Shown here: positions 24,761-34,016 of the stretch, in pieces | Numbering within the stretch: the first letter of the stretch is position 1 | Layout: the number at the start of each line of letters is the position of its first letter | The notes under the pieces: model-generated | The model's input: the letters and a program-made list of their open reading frames with translations, nothing else | Told to the model about the DNA's origin: nothing | The model's database searches: none | Program-made: the position numbers and the translations under genes | Origin: DATIUV01 sp049322755 | Lineage (GTDB): Bacteria > Pseudomonadota > Gammaproteobacteria > Burkholderiales > UBA6910 | Assembly (NCBI GenBank): GCA_049322755.1 | Contig: JBMOQX010000073.1 | Span: forward strand, 124,001-188,000 | Length of the DNA: 64,000 nucleotides | Direction of reading: 5' to 3'

Positions 24761-25810
24761 ATGGGCGGCGTGAAACCCGATTACATCCGTCCCGTGGACT
24801 TCAAGCACGGCCGCGTGGACATGACCCACGGCGCCGGCGGGCGCGCCATGGCGCAGCTGATCGAGGAGCTGTTCCTGGCGGCGTTCGACAACCGGTGGCT
24901 GCGGGAGATGAACGACCACGCGCGCTTCCCGGTGGCCGGCGGGCGCATGGTGATGGCCACCGACAGCCACGTGGTCTCGCCGCTGTTCTTCCCCGGCGGC
25001 GACATCGGCTGCCTGTCGGTGCACGGCACCATCAACGACGTGGCGATGGCCGGCGCGCAGCCGCTGTACCTGTCGGCCAGCTTCATCCTGGAAGAGGGCT
25101 TCCCGCTGGCGGACCTGAAGCGCATCGTCGAGTCGATGGCGCGGGCGTCGAAGGAGGCGGGCGTGCCCGTCGTCACCGGCGACACCAAGGTGGTGGAGGC
25201 GGGCAAGGGCGACGGCGTGTTCATCACCACCACCGGCGTCGGCGTGGTGCACGACGGCGTCGACGTCTCGGGCGACAAGGCGCGGCCGGGGGACGCCATC
25301 CTGGTTTCGGGAACGATGGGGGATCACGGGGTGGCGATCATGTCGCTGCGCGAGAACCTGGCGTTCGAGACCGCGATCGAGTCCGACACCGCGGCGCTGC
25401 ACGATCTGGTACGGGCGATGGTGAGCGCGGTGCCGGGCATCCGCGTGCTGCGCGACCCGACCCGCGGCGGGCTCGCCTCGACGCTTAACGAGATCGCGCG
25501 TCAGTCGAAAGTGGGCATGGAGATCCGCGAGGCGGCGGTGCCGGTGCGGCCGGAAGTTGACGCCGCGTGCGGGTTCCTGGGCCTCGATCCGCTCTACGTC
25601 GCCAACGAGGGCAAGCTGATCGCGATCTGCGCCCCGGAGGACGCCGACGCGCTGCTGGCGGCGATGCGCGCGCATCCGCAGGGGCGCGAGGCCGCCGTCA
25701 TCGGCCGCGTCACCGGGGATCCCCACGGCTTCGTGCAGATGGTCACCGGCTTCGGCGGCCGCCGCAACGTCGACTGGCTCACCGGCGAGCAGCTGCCGAG
25801 AATCTGTTGA
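24761..25810 (+). CDS. hypE: Thiocyanate-forming dehydratase HypE (set 1)
   Basis: 349 residues of the PurM/AIR-synthase fold. MTHGAGGRAMAQLI near the N-terminus, the nucleotide-binding GDIGCLSVHGTINDVAMAG and TGDTKVVE blocks, and the C-terminal PRIC are diagnostic. The terminal cysteine accepts the carbamoyl group from HypF and is dehydrated to thiocyanate using ATP, giving the CN ligands. ATG 24761 follows GAAGGAACG. It is flanked on both sides by nested inverted repeats. Confidence 0.95.
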   Translation: MGGVKPDYIRPVDFKHGRVDMTHGAGGRAMAQLIEELFLAAFDNRWLREMNDHARFPVAGGRMVMATDSHVVSPLFFPGGDIGCLSVHGTINDVAMAGAQPLYLSASFILEEGFPLADLKRIVESMARASKEAGVPVVTGDTKVVEAGKGDGVFITTTGVGVVHDGVDVSGDKARPGDAILVSGTMGDHGVAIMSLRENLAFETAIESDTAALHDLVRAMVSAVPGIRVLRDPTRGGLASTLNEIARQSKVGMEIREAAVPVRPEVDAACGFLGLDPLYVANEGKLIAICAPEDADALLAAMRAHPQGREAAVIGRVTGDPHGFVQMVTGFGGRRNVDWLTGEQLPRIC

Positions 25811-25816
25811 CTTTGA

Positions 25817-26115
25817 ACCACAGAGACACAGAGGCACAGAGAAATGCAAAAGCTTTTTTACCGCAGAGGACGCAGAGGACGCAGAGGAAAAAGTACTCAA
25901 GCCTCGCTCGACCGTGGGCCTTGCGGAGGCGCGGACTCGACTGACCGGAGAAAGGCGATTTCAACGCAAAGGGCGCGAAGGGCGCAAAGCAAACCGAGAC
26001 TCGAGAAATTCTTCGCGCTCTTTGCGCCCTTTGCGTTTAACGGGCCTTTCCTCCGCGTCCTCTGCGTCCTCCGCGGTGAGTCCGTCGTCTACTCTCTCTG
26101 CGCCTCTGCGGTGAA
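25817..26115. repeat. Nested inverted repeat, copy 3 (three nested stems)
   Basis: This copy fills the 317-base spacer between hypE and hypX and contains three nested arm pairs: ACCACAGAGACACAGAGGC with CTCTGCGCCTCTGCGGTG; ACCGCAGAGGACGCAGAGG with CCTCTGCGTCCTCCGCGGTG; and AACGCAAAGGGCGCGAAGG with CTTTGCGCCCTTTGCGTT. It looks like repeats inserted into the loop of earlier repeats. No open frame in it has coding character. Confidence 0.88.
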
Positions 26116-26127
26116 GGACGTTCGATC

Positions 26128-27855
26128 ATGCGCATCCTGTTCCTGACCCACAGCTTCAACAGCCTGACGCAGCGGCTGTACGTGGAGCTCGCCCGCGACG
26201 GCCACGAGGTGTCGATCGAGTTCGACGTCAACGACGCCACCAGCGAGGAAGCGGTGGCGCTGTACCGGCCGGACGTGATCGTGGCGCCGTTCCTGAAGCG
26301 CGCGATTCCCGAGTCCATCTGGGGCCGCCATCTGTGCCTGGTGGTGCACCCCGGGCCGCCGGGGGATCGCGGCCCGTCGGCGCTGGACTGGGCGATCCAG
26401 GAGGGCGCGTCGGAGTGGGGCGTCACCGTGCTCCAGGCCGACGGCGAGTTCGACGCCGGCCCGGTGTGGGCGGGCGCCGCGTTCCCGATGCGGGAGGCGA
26501 AAAAGTCCAGCCTCTACCGCAACGAGGTGACCGACGCCGCCGCGCGCGCGGTGCGCGAGGCGCTGGCCCGCCTGGAGGGCGGCGGCTTCCGGCCGCAGCG
26601 GCTCGCGGCGGGCGATGCCCGGGTCCGCGCGCGGCCCCTGATGCGGCAGCCTGACCGCGCCATCGACTGGTCGCGTGACGCGACAGCCGCCGTGCTGCGG
26701 AAGATCCGCGCCGCCGACTCGTTCCCCGGCGTGCCGGACACCCTGTTCGGCGAAGCCTTCCGACTCTACGGCGCCCACGCGGAGCCCCGCATCGCCGGCA
26801 CCCGCCCGGGGGAGGTGATCGCGCAGCGTGACGGCGCGATCCTGCGGGCGACGGTGGATGGCGCGGTATGGATCACCCACCTCAAGCGCCACGCCGGCGC
26901 CGAGCCCGCGTTCAAGCTGCCGGCGGCGCTGGCCCTGGGCGAGCTGGCGCGCGGGATCCCGCACGCCGATGCCGGGCCGGTCCTGGCCGCCCCCGGCGAC
27001 GGCTGGCGCGAGATCACCTATGAAGAGAGGAACGGCGTCGGCTATCTGGCGTTCGATTTCTACAACGGCGCCATGGGGACCGAGCACTGCCAGCGCCTGC
27101 ACGCCGCCATCGAGGCCGCGTCGCGGCGGCCGGTGGACGTGCTGGTGCTGCTGGGCGGCGAAGACTTCTGGTCCAACGGCATCCACCTCAGCCTCATCGA
27201 GGCGGCGCCGAGTCCCGCGGACGCGTCGTGGGAGAACATCAACGCCATCGACGACGTCGCGCGGGCGATCCTGACCAACGAGCGCCAGCTGACGATCTCG
27301 GCGCTGCGCGGCAACGCCGGCGCCGGCGGCGTGTTCCTGGCGCTGGCGGCCGACCGCGTGCTGGCGCGCAGCGGCGTCGTGCTGAATCCGCACTACAAGG
27401 GCATGGGCAATCTCTACGGCTCCGAGTACTGGACCTATTCGCTGCCGCGCCGCGTCGGCTGGGAGCAGGCCCGCGCCATCACCCGCAACCGGCTGCCGCT
27501 CGATGCTTCCGCAGCGCTCGCGGCCGGGGTGGTGGACCAGGCGCTGGACGGCGACCTGGCGCGCTTCGCGTGCCAGGTGGCGGCGTACGCCGAGCGTCTC
27601 GCCGCGGACCCGGGGCTTCCTGCGCTGCTCGCCGCCAAGCGCGCGCGGCGCGCGGAAGAGGAGCGGGTGAAGCCGCTGGCGCGCTACCGGGAAGAGGAGC
27701 TGGAGCGCATGCGGCTCAACTTCTACGGCTTCGATCCCAGCTACCACGTGGCGCGCTACAACTTCGTGCACAAGGTGGCGCATTCGTGGACCCCGCGGCA
27801 CCTGGCGCTGCACCGGCGCCTGGACTTTGCGCCGGGGCGGGAGCGCGCGGCATGA
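26128..27855 (+). CDS. hypX: CO-producing maturation protein HypX/HoxX
   Basis: 575 residues, full length. The N-terminal half is a formyltransferase-like domain (MRILFLTHSFNSLTQRL, VVHPGPPGDRGPSALDWAI, with the family's HPGPPGDRG catalytic region near 75). The C-terminal half (about 285-540) is an enoyl-CoA hydratase/isomerase-like domain (LLGGEDFWSNGIHL, GNAGAGGVFLALAADRV). HypX makes the CO ligand of the active site from formyl-tetrahydrofolate under air. Only one copy is present in the window, so it might serve both hydrogenase loci. The hoxA ATG overlaps its stop. Confidence 0.93.
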   Translation: MRILFLTHSFNSLTQRLYVELARDGHEVSIEFDVNDATSEEAVALYRPDVIVAPFLKRAIPESIWGRHLCLVVHPGPPGDRGPSALDWAIQEGASEWGVTVLQADGEFDAGPVWAGAAFPMREAKKSSLYRNEVTDAAARAVREALARLEGGGFRPQRLAAGDARVRARPLMRQPDRAIDWSRDATAAVLRKIRAADSFPGVPDTLFGEAFRLYGAHAEPRIAGTRPGEVIAQRDGAILRATVDGAVWITHLKRHAGAEPAFKLPAALALGELARGIPHADAGPVLAAPGDGWREITYEERNGVGYLAFDFYNGAMGTEHCQRLHAAIEAASRRPVDVLVLLGGEDFWSNGIHLSLIEAAPSPADASWENINAIDDVARAILTNERQLTISALRGNAGAGGVFLALAADRVLARSGVVLNPHYKGMGNLYGSEYWTYSLPRRVGWEQARAITRNRLPLDASAALAAGVVDQALDGDLARFACQVAAYAERLAADPGLPALLAAKRARRAEEERVKPLARYREEELERMRLNFYGFDPSYHVARYNFVHKVAHSWTPRHLALHRRLDFAPGRERAA

Positions 27856-29297
27856 GCAGCCTGCCGCTGGTGCTGGTGGTGGACGACGAGCCGCGCTCGC
27901 AGGAGGCGCTGCGGCGCACCCTGGAGGAGGACTTCGACGTCCTCACCGCGGCCGACGCCGGCCAGGCCCACGCCGTGCTCGCCCGGGAAATGGTGCAGGT
28001 GATCCTGTGCGACCAGCGCATGCCGGGCCAGAGCGGCGTGCAGTTCCTGCGGCAGGTACGCGAGGAGTGGCCGGACGTGGTGCGCATCATCATCTCCGGC
28101 TACACCGACGCCGAGGACATCATTGCCGGCATCAACGAGGCCGGCATCTACCAGTTCATCCTCAAGCCCTGGCAGCCGGAGGCCCTGCTGCTCGGCGTGA
28201 AGAACGCCGCCCGCCTCTACGACCTGCAGCTGCAGACCCAGGAGCTCAACGTGGAGCTGAAGACCGCCGCGCCGGTGCTGGCCCGGCGCATCAACGGCAG
28301 GCGGGCGCTGGCGCGCTCGCTGGGGGACCTGTCGCAGATCCGCCGCGGCCCCGGCAGCCCGATGCAGCAGCTGTGCGACATGGTGGAGCGGGTGGCGTGC
28401 TACGACCTGCCGATCCTGGTCACCGGGGAGTCGGGCACCGGCAAGGAGCTGGTGGCGCGCGGCATCCACTACCGCAGCCCGCGCGCCGAGCGGGCGTTCG
28501 TGGTGGAGAACTGCGCCGCGGTCCCCGACCAGCTGCTGGAGTCGGAGCTCTTCGGCCACAAGCGCGGCGCCTTCACCGGCGCCTATGAGGACCGCATCGG
28601 CCTGTTCCAGCAGGCCGACGGCGGCACCATCTTTCTCGACGAGGTGGGCGAGACCTCCCCGGCGTTCCAGTCCAAGCTGCTGCGGGTGCTGCAGGACGGC
28701 GAGATCCGCCCGGTGGGCAGCAGCCGGTCGTTGCAGGTGGACGTGCGCGTGATCTCGGCCACCAACCGCGATTTGGACCGGGACATCCGCTCCGGGCGCT
28801 TTCGCGAGGATCTCTACTACCGGCTCTCGACGGTGGCGGTGCACGTGCCGCCGCTGCGCGAGCGCGTCATGGACGTTGCGCCGATCGCGGAGGCCGCGCT
28901 GGAGAAGGCGATGCGCACGCTCGGCAAGCAGGTGGCCGGCTTCACCGAAGAGGCGCTCGAGTGCATGAAGGCCTACCGCTGGCCGGGCAACGTGCGCGAA
29001 CTGCAGAACGAGGTGACGCGGATGCTGGCGCTGGCGACCGAGCCGCGTCTGGGCGCCGAGCTGCTCTCGCCGCGGGTGGTGCGGGCGGCCGCGCAGGAGG
29101 AGGAGCGCGACGTCGAGCAGCTGCTGGGCGTCGACGGCTCGCTGCGCGAGCGCATGGAGGCGCTGGAAGCGCGGGTGCTCAAGGAGACGCTGATCCGCCA
29201 CCGCTGGAACAAGACCCGCGCAGCGTCGGAGCTGGGCCTGTCGCGCGTCGGGCTGCGGGCCAAGCTGGCGCGCTACGGCCTGGAGCGGAAGCTGTGA
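27852..29297 (+). CDS. hoxA: NtrC-family hydrogenase activator HoxA/HupR
   Basis: 481 residues: receiver (Asp11/12, phosphoacceptor Asp54 in CDQRMPG, Ser82, Lys105 in KPW), AAA+ domain (Walker A GESGTGKE at 192-199, intact GAFTGA at 239-244, GGTIFLDEVGE) and a C-terminal Fis-type helix-turn-helix (NKTRAASELGLSRVGLRAKL). HoxA/HupR activates hydrogenase promoters and, unusually, is active when not phosphorylated; HoxJ phosphorylation shuts it off. Its likely target here is the element upstream of hoxK. All hallmark residues are intact, unlike its paralogue at 34017. Confidence 0.94.
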   Translation: MSSLPLVLVVDDEPRSQEALRRTLEEDFDVLTAADAGQAHAVLAREMVQVILCDQRMPGQSGVQFLRQVREEWPDVVRIIISGYTDAEDIIAGINEAGIYQFILKPWQPEALLLGVKNAARLYDLQLQTQELNVELKTAAPVLARRINGRRALARSLGDLSQIRRGPGSPMQQLCDMVERVACYDLPILVTGESGTGKELVARGIHYRSPRAERAFVVENCAAVPDQLLESELFGHKRGAFTGAYEDRIGLFQQADGGTIFLDEVGETSPAFQSKLLRVLQDGEIRPVGSSRSLQVDVRVISATNRDLDRDIRSGRFREDLYYRLSTVAVHVPPLRERVMDVAPIAEAALEKAMRTLGKQVAGFTEEALECMKAYRWPGNVRELQNEVTRMLALATEPRLGAELLSPRVVRAAAQEEERDVEQLLGVDGSLRERMEALEARVLKETLIRHRWNKTRAASELGLSRVGLRAKLARYGLERKL

Positions 29298-30304
29298 ACG
29301 CCCGGCGTGTGAACGTCGTATGGCTGCAATCGGGCGGCTGCGGCGGCTGCAGCATGTCGCTGCTGTGCGCCGACTCCCGCGACCTGCTCGGCATGCTGGC
29401 GAGCGTCGGCATCCGGCTGCTGTGGCACCCGGCGCTGTCCGAAGCAAGCGGCCGGGAGGCGCTGGCGATCCTGGAACGCTGCGCCGACGGGCGCGAGCGG
29501 CTGGACGTGCTCTGCGTCGAGGGCGCGCTGCTGCGCGGACCCAACGGCAGCGGGCGCTTCCACCTGCTGGCGGGCAGCGGCACGCCGATGATCGAGTGGG
29601 TCGAGCGCCTGGCGCGGGTGGCGCGGTACGCGGTGGCGGTGGGCAGCTGCGCCGCCTACGGCGGCGTCGCCTCGGCCGGGCCGAATCCGACCGACGCCTG
29701 CGGGCTGCAGTTCGAGGCCGACCAGCGCGGCGGCCTGATGGGCGAGGGGTTCCGCGCGGGCGCCGGTCTGCCGGTGGTCAACGTCGCCGGCTGCCCGACC
29801 CACCCCGGCTGGGTGGTGGACACGCTCATGGCGATCGCGCTGGGCGGGCTCGCCGAGGGCGACCTCGACGGCGTCGGCCGGCCGCGCCACTACGCCGACC
29901 ACCTGGTGCACCACGGCTGCGCGCGCAACGAGTACTACGAATTCAAGGCCAGCGCCGAGAAGCCGTCCGACCTCGGCTGCATGATGGAGCACATGGGCTG
30001 CAAGGGCACCCAGGCCCACGCCGACTGCAACACGCGGCTGTGGAACGGCGGCGGCTCGTGCACGTGCGGCGGCTACGCCTGCGTCTCGTGCACCGAGCCC
30101 GGCTTCGAGGAGCCCGGCCACCCGTTCGCCACCACGCCGAAGGTCGCCGGCATCCCCGTGGGGCTGCCCACCGACATGCCCAAGGCCTGGTTCGTCGCGC
30201 TCGCCGCGCTGTCCAAGTCGGCCACGCCGAAGCGAGTGCGCGAGAATGCCGTGGCGGACCACCAGGTGGTGACGCCGGCGCTCAAGAAGACCCGGCTCGG
30301 CTGA
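29294..30304 (+). CDS. hoxB: H2-sensing regulatory hydrogenase small subunit (group 2b)
   Basis: 336 residues from GTG 29294, overlapping the hoxA stop by four bases. There is no Tat signal, so the protein is cytoplasmic. Proximal cluster cysteines are Cys16 and Cys19 (SGGCGGCSMS), GSCAAYGG and AGCPTHPG. HHGC supplies the distal His/Cys. CTCGGYACVSC adds cysteines around the medial cluster, as in regulatory hydrogenases, which have three [4Fe-4S] clusters. With HoxC it detects H2 and signals to HoxJ. A 60-residue C-terminal tail is typical of this type. Confidence 0.94.
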   Translation: MNARRVNVVWLQSGGCGGCSMSLLCADSRDLLGMLASVGIRLLWHPALSEASGREALAILERCADGRERLDVLCVEGALLRGPNGSGRFHLLAGSGTPMIEWVERLARVARYAVAVGSCAAYGGVASAGPNPTDACGLQFEADQRGGLMGEGFRAGAGLPVVNVAGCPTHPGWVVDTLMAIALGGLAEGDLDGVGRPRHYADHLVHHGCARNEYYEFKASAEKPSDLGCMMEHMGCKGTQAHADCNTRLWNGGGSCTCGGYACVSCTEPGFEEPGHPFATTPKVAGIPVGLPTDMPKAWFVALAALSKSATPKRVRENAVADHQVVTPALKKTRLG

Positions 30305-30322
30305 CGGCGGCTCTCCCGGGAT

Positions 30323-30402
30323 CGAACCGCCAAGGACGCGAAGGAAACCGGCCATCATGCCTGGGCCCCATGAATGCTTTCCCTCGCGCCCCTGGCGGTT
30401 CC
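30323..30402. repeat. Inverted repeat, copy 4 (short)
   Basis: GAACCGCCAAGGACGCGAAGG (30323-30343, split as GAACCGCCAAGG and ACGCGAAGG) pairs with CCCTCGCGCCCCTGGCGGTTCC ending at about 30402 (arms CCTCGCG and CTGGCGGTTCC). It uses the same AAGGACGC vocabulary as copy 1 and lies between hoxB and hoxC, which are normally adjacent. Confidence 0.75.
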
Positions 30403-30499
30403 ATGCTCCTGTCTTTCCCGGCGCCCGCCGCGGCCCGGTATCTGCCATCCGGCTCGTGCTTTCTCCGCGGACGCCGCGGCGGTGCGTGAGGGTCCGGCG

Positions 30500-31948
30500 A
30501 TGACCCGGCTCGTGGTCGGCCCGTTCAACCGCGTCGAGGGTGACCTGGAAGTGACGCTGGAGGTGCGCGACGGCCGTGTCGCCGAGGCGCGGGTGAACTC
30601 GCCGCTGTACCGCGGCTTCGAGCAGATCCTGTGCGGCAAGCACCCGCTCGATGCGCTGGTGTTCGCCCCGCGCATCTGCGGCATCTGCTCGGTGTCGCAG
30701 TCGGTGGCCGCCGCAACGGCGCTGGCCGGCCTGAGCGGGGTCGCGGTTCCGGCCAACGGCCGGGTCGCGGTGAACCTGATGCTGGCGGCGGAGAACCTGG
30801 CCGACCATTTCACCCACTTCTACCTGTTCTTCATGCCGGACTTCGCACGCGAGAGCTATCGCGGCCGCCCCTGGTTCGCCGCGGCAGCGCGGCGCTTCAA
30901 GGCGGTGGAGGGCAGCGCCGCCGCCGAGGCGATTCCGGCGCGCGCCGCGTTCCTGCACCTGATGGGCATCCTCGCCGGCAAGTGGCCCCACACGCTGGCG
31001 GTGCAGCCGGGGGGCTCGGCGCGGCCGATTGAGCGCGGCGAGGCGCTGCGCCTGATCGCGATCCTGGCGGAGTTCCGCGCCTGGTGCGAGCGGCGGCTGT
31101 TCGGCGACGCCCTGGAGGCGGTGGCCGGCCTGTCCAGCTGCGCGGAGCTGGACGCGTGGATCGACGCGCGCCCCGCCGAGGCCGGCGACTTCCGCCTGTT
31201 CCTGGAGATCGCGCGCGACCTCGACCTGGCCGCGCTGGGGCGCGCCGACGACTGCTTCCTTTCCTACGGCACCTATCCGCAGGCCGACGGCCCGCTGTTC
31301 GCCGCCGGCGTCTGGGACGGCGGCCCGGGAGACGTCGATGCGGCGGCGATTCGCGAGGACCTCGCGTGCAGCTGGATGGACGGCCCGGTCGAGCCGCTGC
31401 ACCCTTCCCGCGGGGTGACCGCGCCGCTTGCCGACAAGCCCGGCGCCTACAGCTGGTGCAAGGCGCCGCGCCTCGCCGGGCGGCCGATGGAAACCGGCGC
31501 GCTGGCGCGCCAGGTGGTGGCCGGGCATCCGCTGATCCGCGACCTGGTGGCGCAGGCCGGCGGCAACGTCGTGGCGCGCGTCGTGGCGCGGCTGCTGGAG
31601 ATCGCGCGGGTGCTGCCGGCGATGGAGCGCTGGGTGCGGGAGCTGGAGCCCGGCGCGCCGTTCTGCGGCCACGCGCCGCTTCCGGCCGAGGGCGCCGCCT
31701 GCGGCCTGACCGAGTCGGCGCGCGGCAGCCTGGGCCACTGGCTGACGGTGGCGCGGGGCGCCATCGCCGGTTACCAGATCGTCTCTCCCACCACCTGGAA
31801 CTTCTCGCCGCGCGACGCCGGCGGGCGGCCGGGGCCGCTGGAGCGGGCGCTGGTGGGGGCGCCGGCGGCGGCCGGTGAAGAAACCCCGCTCGCCGTGCAG
31901 CACGTGGTGCGATCATTCGATCCGTGCATGGTGTGCACGGTGCATTGA
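30500..31948 (+). CDS. hoxC: H2-sensing regulatory hydrogenase large subunit (group 2b)
   Basis: 482 residues from ATG 30500; the frame is open further upstream but that part is the inverted repeat. The nickel motifs are RICGIC (Cys60, Cys63) and FDPCMVCTVH (Cys476, Cys479, His482). The protein ends exactly at this histidine, so no maturation protease is needed, a defining trait of regulatory hydrogenases. It carries the H2-binding site of the HoxBC sensor. Length matches the family. Confidence 0.95.
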   Translation: MTRLVVGPFNRVEGDLEVTLEVRDGRVAEARVNSPLYRGFEQILCGKHPLDALVFAPRICGICSVSQSVAAATALAGLSGVAVPANGRVAVNLMLAAENLADHFTHFYLFFMPDFARESYRGRPWFAAAARRFKAVEGSAAAEAIPARAAFLHLMGILAGKWPHTLAVQPGGSARPIERGEALRLIAILAEFRAWCERRLFGDALEAVAGLSSCAELDAWIDARPAEAGDFRLFLEIARDLDLAALGRADDCFLSYGTYPQADGPLFAAGVWDGGPGDVDAAAIREDLACSWMDGPVEPLHPSRGVTAPLADKPGAYSWCKAPRLAGRPMETGALARQVVAGHPLIRDLVAQAGGNVVARVVARLLEIARVLPAMERWVRELEPGAPFCGHAPLPAEGAACGLTESARGSLGHWLTVARGAIAGYQIVSPTTWNFSPRDAGGRPGPLERALVGAPAAAGEETPLAVQHVVRSFDPCMVCTVH

Positions 31949-31968
31949 CCGCCCCAGGGGAGCTTGCC

Positions 31969-32415
31969 ATGGAACGCTTCACCATCTCGCTCGACGCCAG
32001 GCTGGCGAAGGAATTCGACCGCCTGATCCGCGCCAAGGGCTACGAGAACCGCTCCGAGGCGGTGCGCGACATCCTGCGCCAGCAGCTGGAGGCGCACCGG
32101 CTGCAGGCGCAAGAGGCGCCGCACTGCATCGCCAGCCTGTCCTACGTCTACAACCATCACGAGCGCGATCTCGCCGAGCGCATGACCTCGATGCAGCACC
32201 GGCGCCACGACCTCACGGTCTCCACCATGCACGCGCATCTGGACCACGACAACTGCCTGGAGACGGTGATCCTGCGCGGGCCCACCGCCGAGGTGCGGCG
32301 CTTCGCCGAGGCCCTGATCGCCGAGCGCGGGGTGCGCCACGGCCGGCTCAACCTGATCCCGGCCGACGTCGAGGCCGGCCATCACCACCACGTGCACTCC
32401 AGGCCCAAGAGCTGA
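31969..32415 (+). CDS. nikR: NikR-type nickel-responsive regulator
   Basis: 148 residues. The N-terminal ribbon-helix-helix (MERFTISLDARLAKEFDRLI, NRSEAVRDILR) is followed by an ACT-like metal domain. His77, His88, His90 and Cys96 reproduce the E. coli NikR nickel ligands (76, 87, 89, 95) with identical spacing. A histidine-rich tail (HHHHVH) follows. It should repress nickel uptake genes when nickel is plentiful; the NiCoT permease at 51888 is a possible target. It sits between hoxC and hoxJ, whose stop and start codons normally adjoin. Confidence 0.9.
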   Translation: MERFTISLDARLAKEFDRLIRAKGYENRSEAVRDILRQQLEAHRLQAQEAPHCIASLSYVYNHHERDLAERMTSMQHRRHDLTVSTMHAHLDHDNCLETVILRGPTAEVRRFAEALIAERGVRHGRLNLIPADVEAGHHHHVHSRPKS

Positions 32416-33818
32416 TGGACGACGCCTCCGCCAAGAGCCAGTCGCGCCGCCGCGCCCGCATCCGGGAGGCGACGGCGCGGGCGCGCGCCCTCGGGCCGCA
32501 GGCGGTGCGGCCGTCGCCGGCGATGGCGGGCCTGGACGAGGCCATGTGGATCGAGGTGATCCGCAAGATGGAGGAGGTCTACGCCGACCTGCTCAAGCAC
32601 GAGGTGGCGCTGGAGGAGAAGAACGCCGAGCTGGAGGACTCGCAGAACTTCATCCTCGGCGTGCTGCGCTCGATGTCGGACGTGGTGATCGTCTGCGACC
32701 GGCTCGGCCGCATCCAGGAGGTCAACCCGGCGCTGGCGCGCACCACGGGCCGCGGCGAGGCGGAGCTGAAGGGCCGGCCGGTGGCGGATCTCATCGCCGA
32801 TGCCGCGTCGGGCCGCCGGCTGGAGCAGATGCTGAAGCACCCCAGCGGCGGGACCGTGAGCGATTGCGAGATCCAGCTGATCGGCGCCGACGCGATGCCG
32901 GTGCCGGTGACGGTGAACTGCACGCCGCGCTTCAACGGCGTCGGCAAGCTGGTGGGGCTGACGCTGACCGGCCGCCCCCTGGGCGAGCTGCGGCGCGCCT
33001 ATCAGCAGCTGCGCCAGACCCACGAGGAGCTGAAGCGCGCGCAGCAGCAGCTGGTGCACTCCGAGAAGATGGCGTCGCTGGGCCTGCTGGTGGCGGGCGT
33101 GGCGCACGAACTGAACAACCCGATCAGCTTCGTGCTGGGCAACGCGCACGCGTTGAAGCGCTACCTGCAGCGCATCGGGGAGTACCTCGACGCGGTGCAC
33201 GCGGGCCGGCCGGCGGAGGAGCTGGGCCGGCTGCGCGCCCGGCTGCGCATCGACCGCATCCGCGGCGACCTGGAGCCGCTCATCGATGGCACCGTCGAAG
33301 GCGCCGAGCGCACCCGCGACATCGTCGACGCGCTCAAGCGCTTCTCCGCCGTGGATCGCGACGAGGAGCAGGTCTTCGACCTCGCCGAGGTGGTGGAGCG
33401 GGCGCTGCACTGGGTGACGCGCGCCGCGCCGGCGCGGGTGCGGGTCGAGTCCGCGCTGCCGCAGCGGCTGCCGGTGCGGGGCTCGGCGGGGCGCATGCAG
33501 CAGGTGGTGGTGAACCTGGTGCAGAACGCCATCGACAGTCTGGACCGGCGCGACGACGGCGCGGTGAGCGTGACCGGCGAGGCCGGCGACGGGCGCGTGC
33601 GGGTGCGCGTGCGCGACAACGGGCCCGGCATTCCGGCGGAGCATCTGTCGCGCGTGTTCGACCCGTTCTTCACCACCAAGCCGGTGGGCAAGGGCACCGG
33701 GCTCGGGCTGTCCATCAGCTACGGCATCGTCGAGCGCCACGGCGGCCGGCTGAGCGCCGCAAACCACCCGGAGGGCGGTGCCGTCTTTACCCTGGTATTG
33801 CCGCTGGCGGAAGGGTAG
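32415..33818 (+). CDS. hoxJ: Histidine kinase of the H2-sensing system, HoxJ/HupT
   Basis: 467 residues without membrane segments. PAS domain (about 75-190), a coiled-coil linker (LRQTHEELKRAQQQLVHSEKM), HisKA with VAHELNNP (phospho-His231), and HATPase (NLVQNAIDSL; DNGPGIP; GKGTGLGLSIS). HoxBC binds the PAS domain. Without H2 the kinase phosphorylates and inactivates HoxA. The start overlaps the nikR stop by one base. No second kinase accompanies the HoxA paralogue downstream. Confidence 0.93.
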   Translation: MDDASAKSQSRRRARIREATARARALGPQAVRPSPAMAGLDEAMWIEVIRKMEEVYADLLKHEVALEEKNAELEDSQNFILGVLRSMSDVVIVCDRLGRIQEVNPALARTTGRGEAELKGRPVADLIADAASGRRLEQMLKHPSGGTVSDCEIQLIGADAMPVPVTVNCTPRFNGVGKLVGLTLTGRPLGELRRAYQQLRQTHEELKRAQQQLVHSEKMASLGLLVAGVAHELNNPISFVLGNAHALKRYLQRIGEYLDAVHAGRPAEELGRLRARLRIDRIRGDLEPLIDGTVEGAERTRDIVDALKRFSAVDRDEEQVFDLAEVVERALHWVTRAAPARVRVESALPQRLPVRGSAGRMQQVVVNLVQNAIDSLDRRDDGAVSVTGEAGDGRVRVRVRDNGPGIPAEHLSRVFDPFFTTKPVGKGTGLGLSISYGIVERHGGRLSAANHPEGGAVFTLVLPLAEG

Positions 33819-34016
33819 GAAGCTTCCGCCGTTTCCTCTTGAACGGCTGCCGGGTTTCCGGCGCCGCTGCCCTGCTGCGAACCTTCGAAAAAGCAACGGA
33901 AAGACGCTTCGACGCGGGGGTAGTGCAGTCTTCAACATTTCCGGCAATCTTGCCTGTTTTCAATGACAAGCCAAGAGGTGCTAATATCATTTGCAATACG
34001 CAAACTGGATAGGCAT

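Noticed and set aside
25817..26115. CRISPR-like array
   Set aside because: The repeats are inverted and nested, not evenly spaced direct repeats, and no cas genes are near.
30374..30499. Upstream extension of hoxC with a possible leader sequence
   Set aside because: The extra codons translate the inverted repeat; the conserved N-terminus MTRLVVGPFNRVEGD begins at 30500, and sensor hydrogenases have no signal peptide.
33963..34016. Longer N-terminus of the HoxA paralogue from ATG 33963
   Set aside because: No ribosome site precedes it and the extra 18 residues do not align with HoxA; the later ATG gives a matching length, though the choice is not certain.
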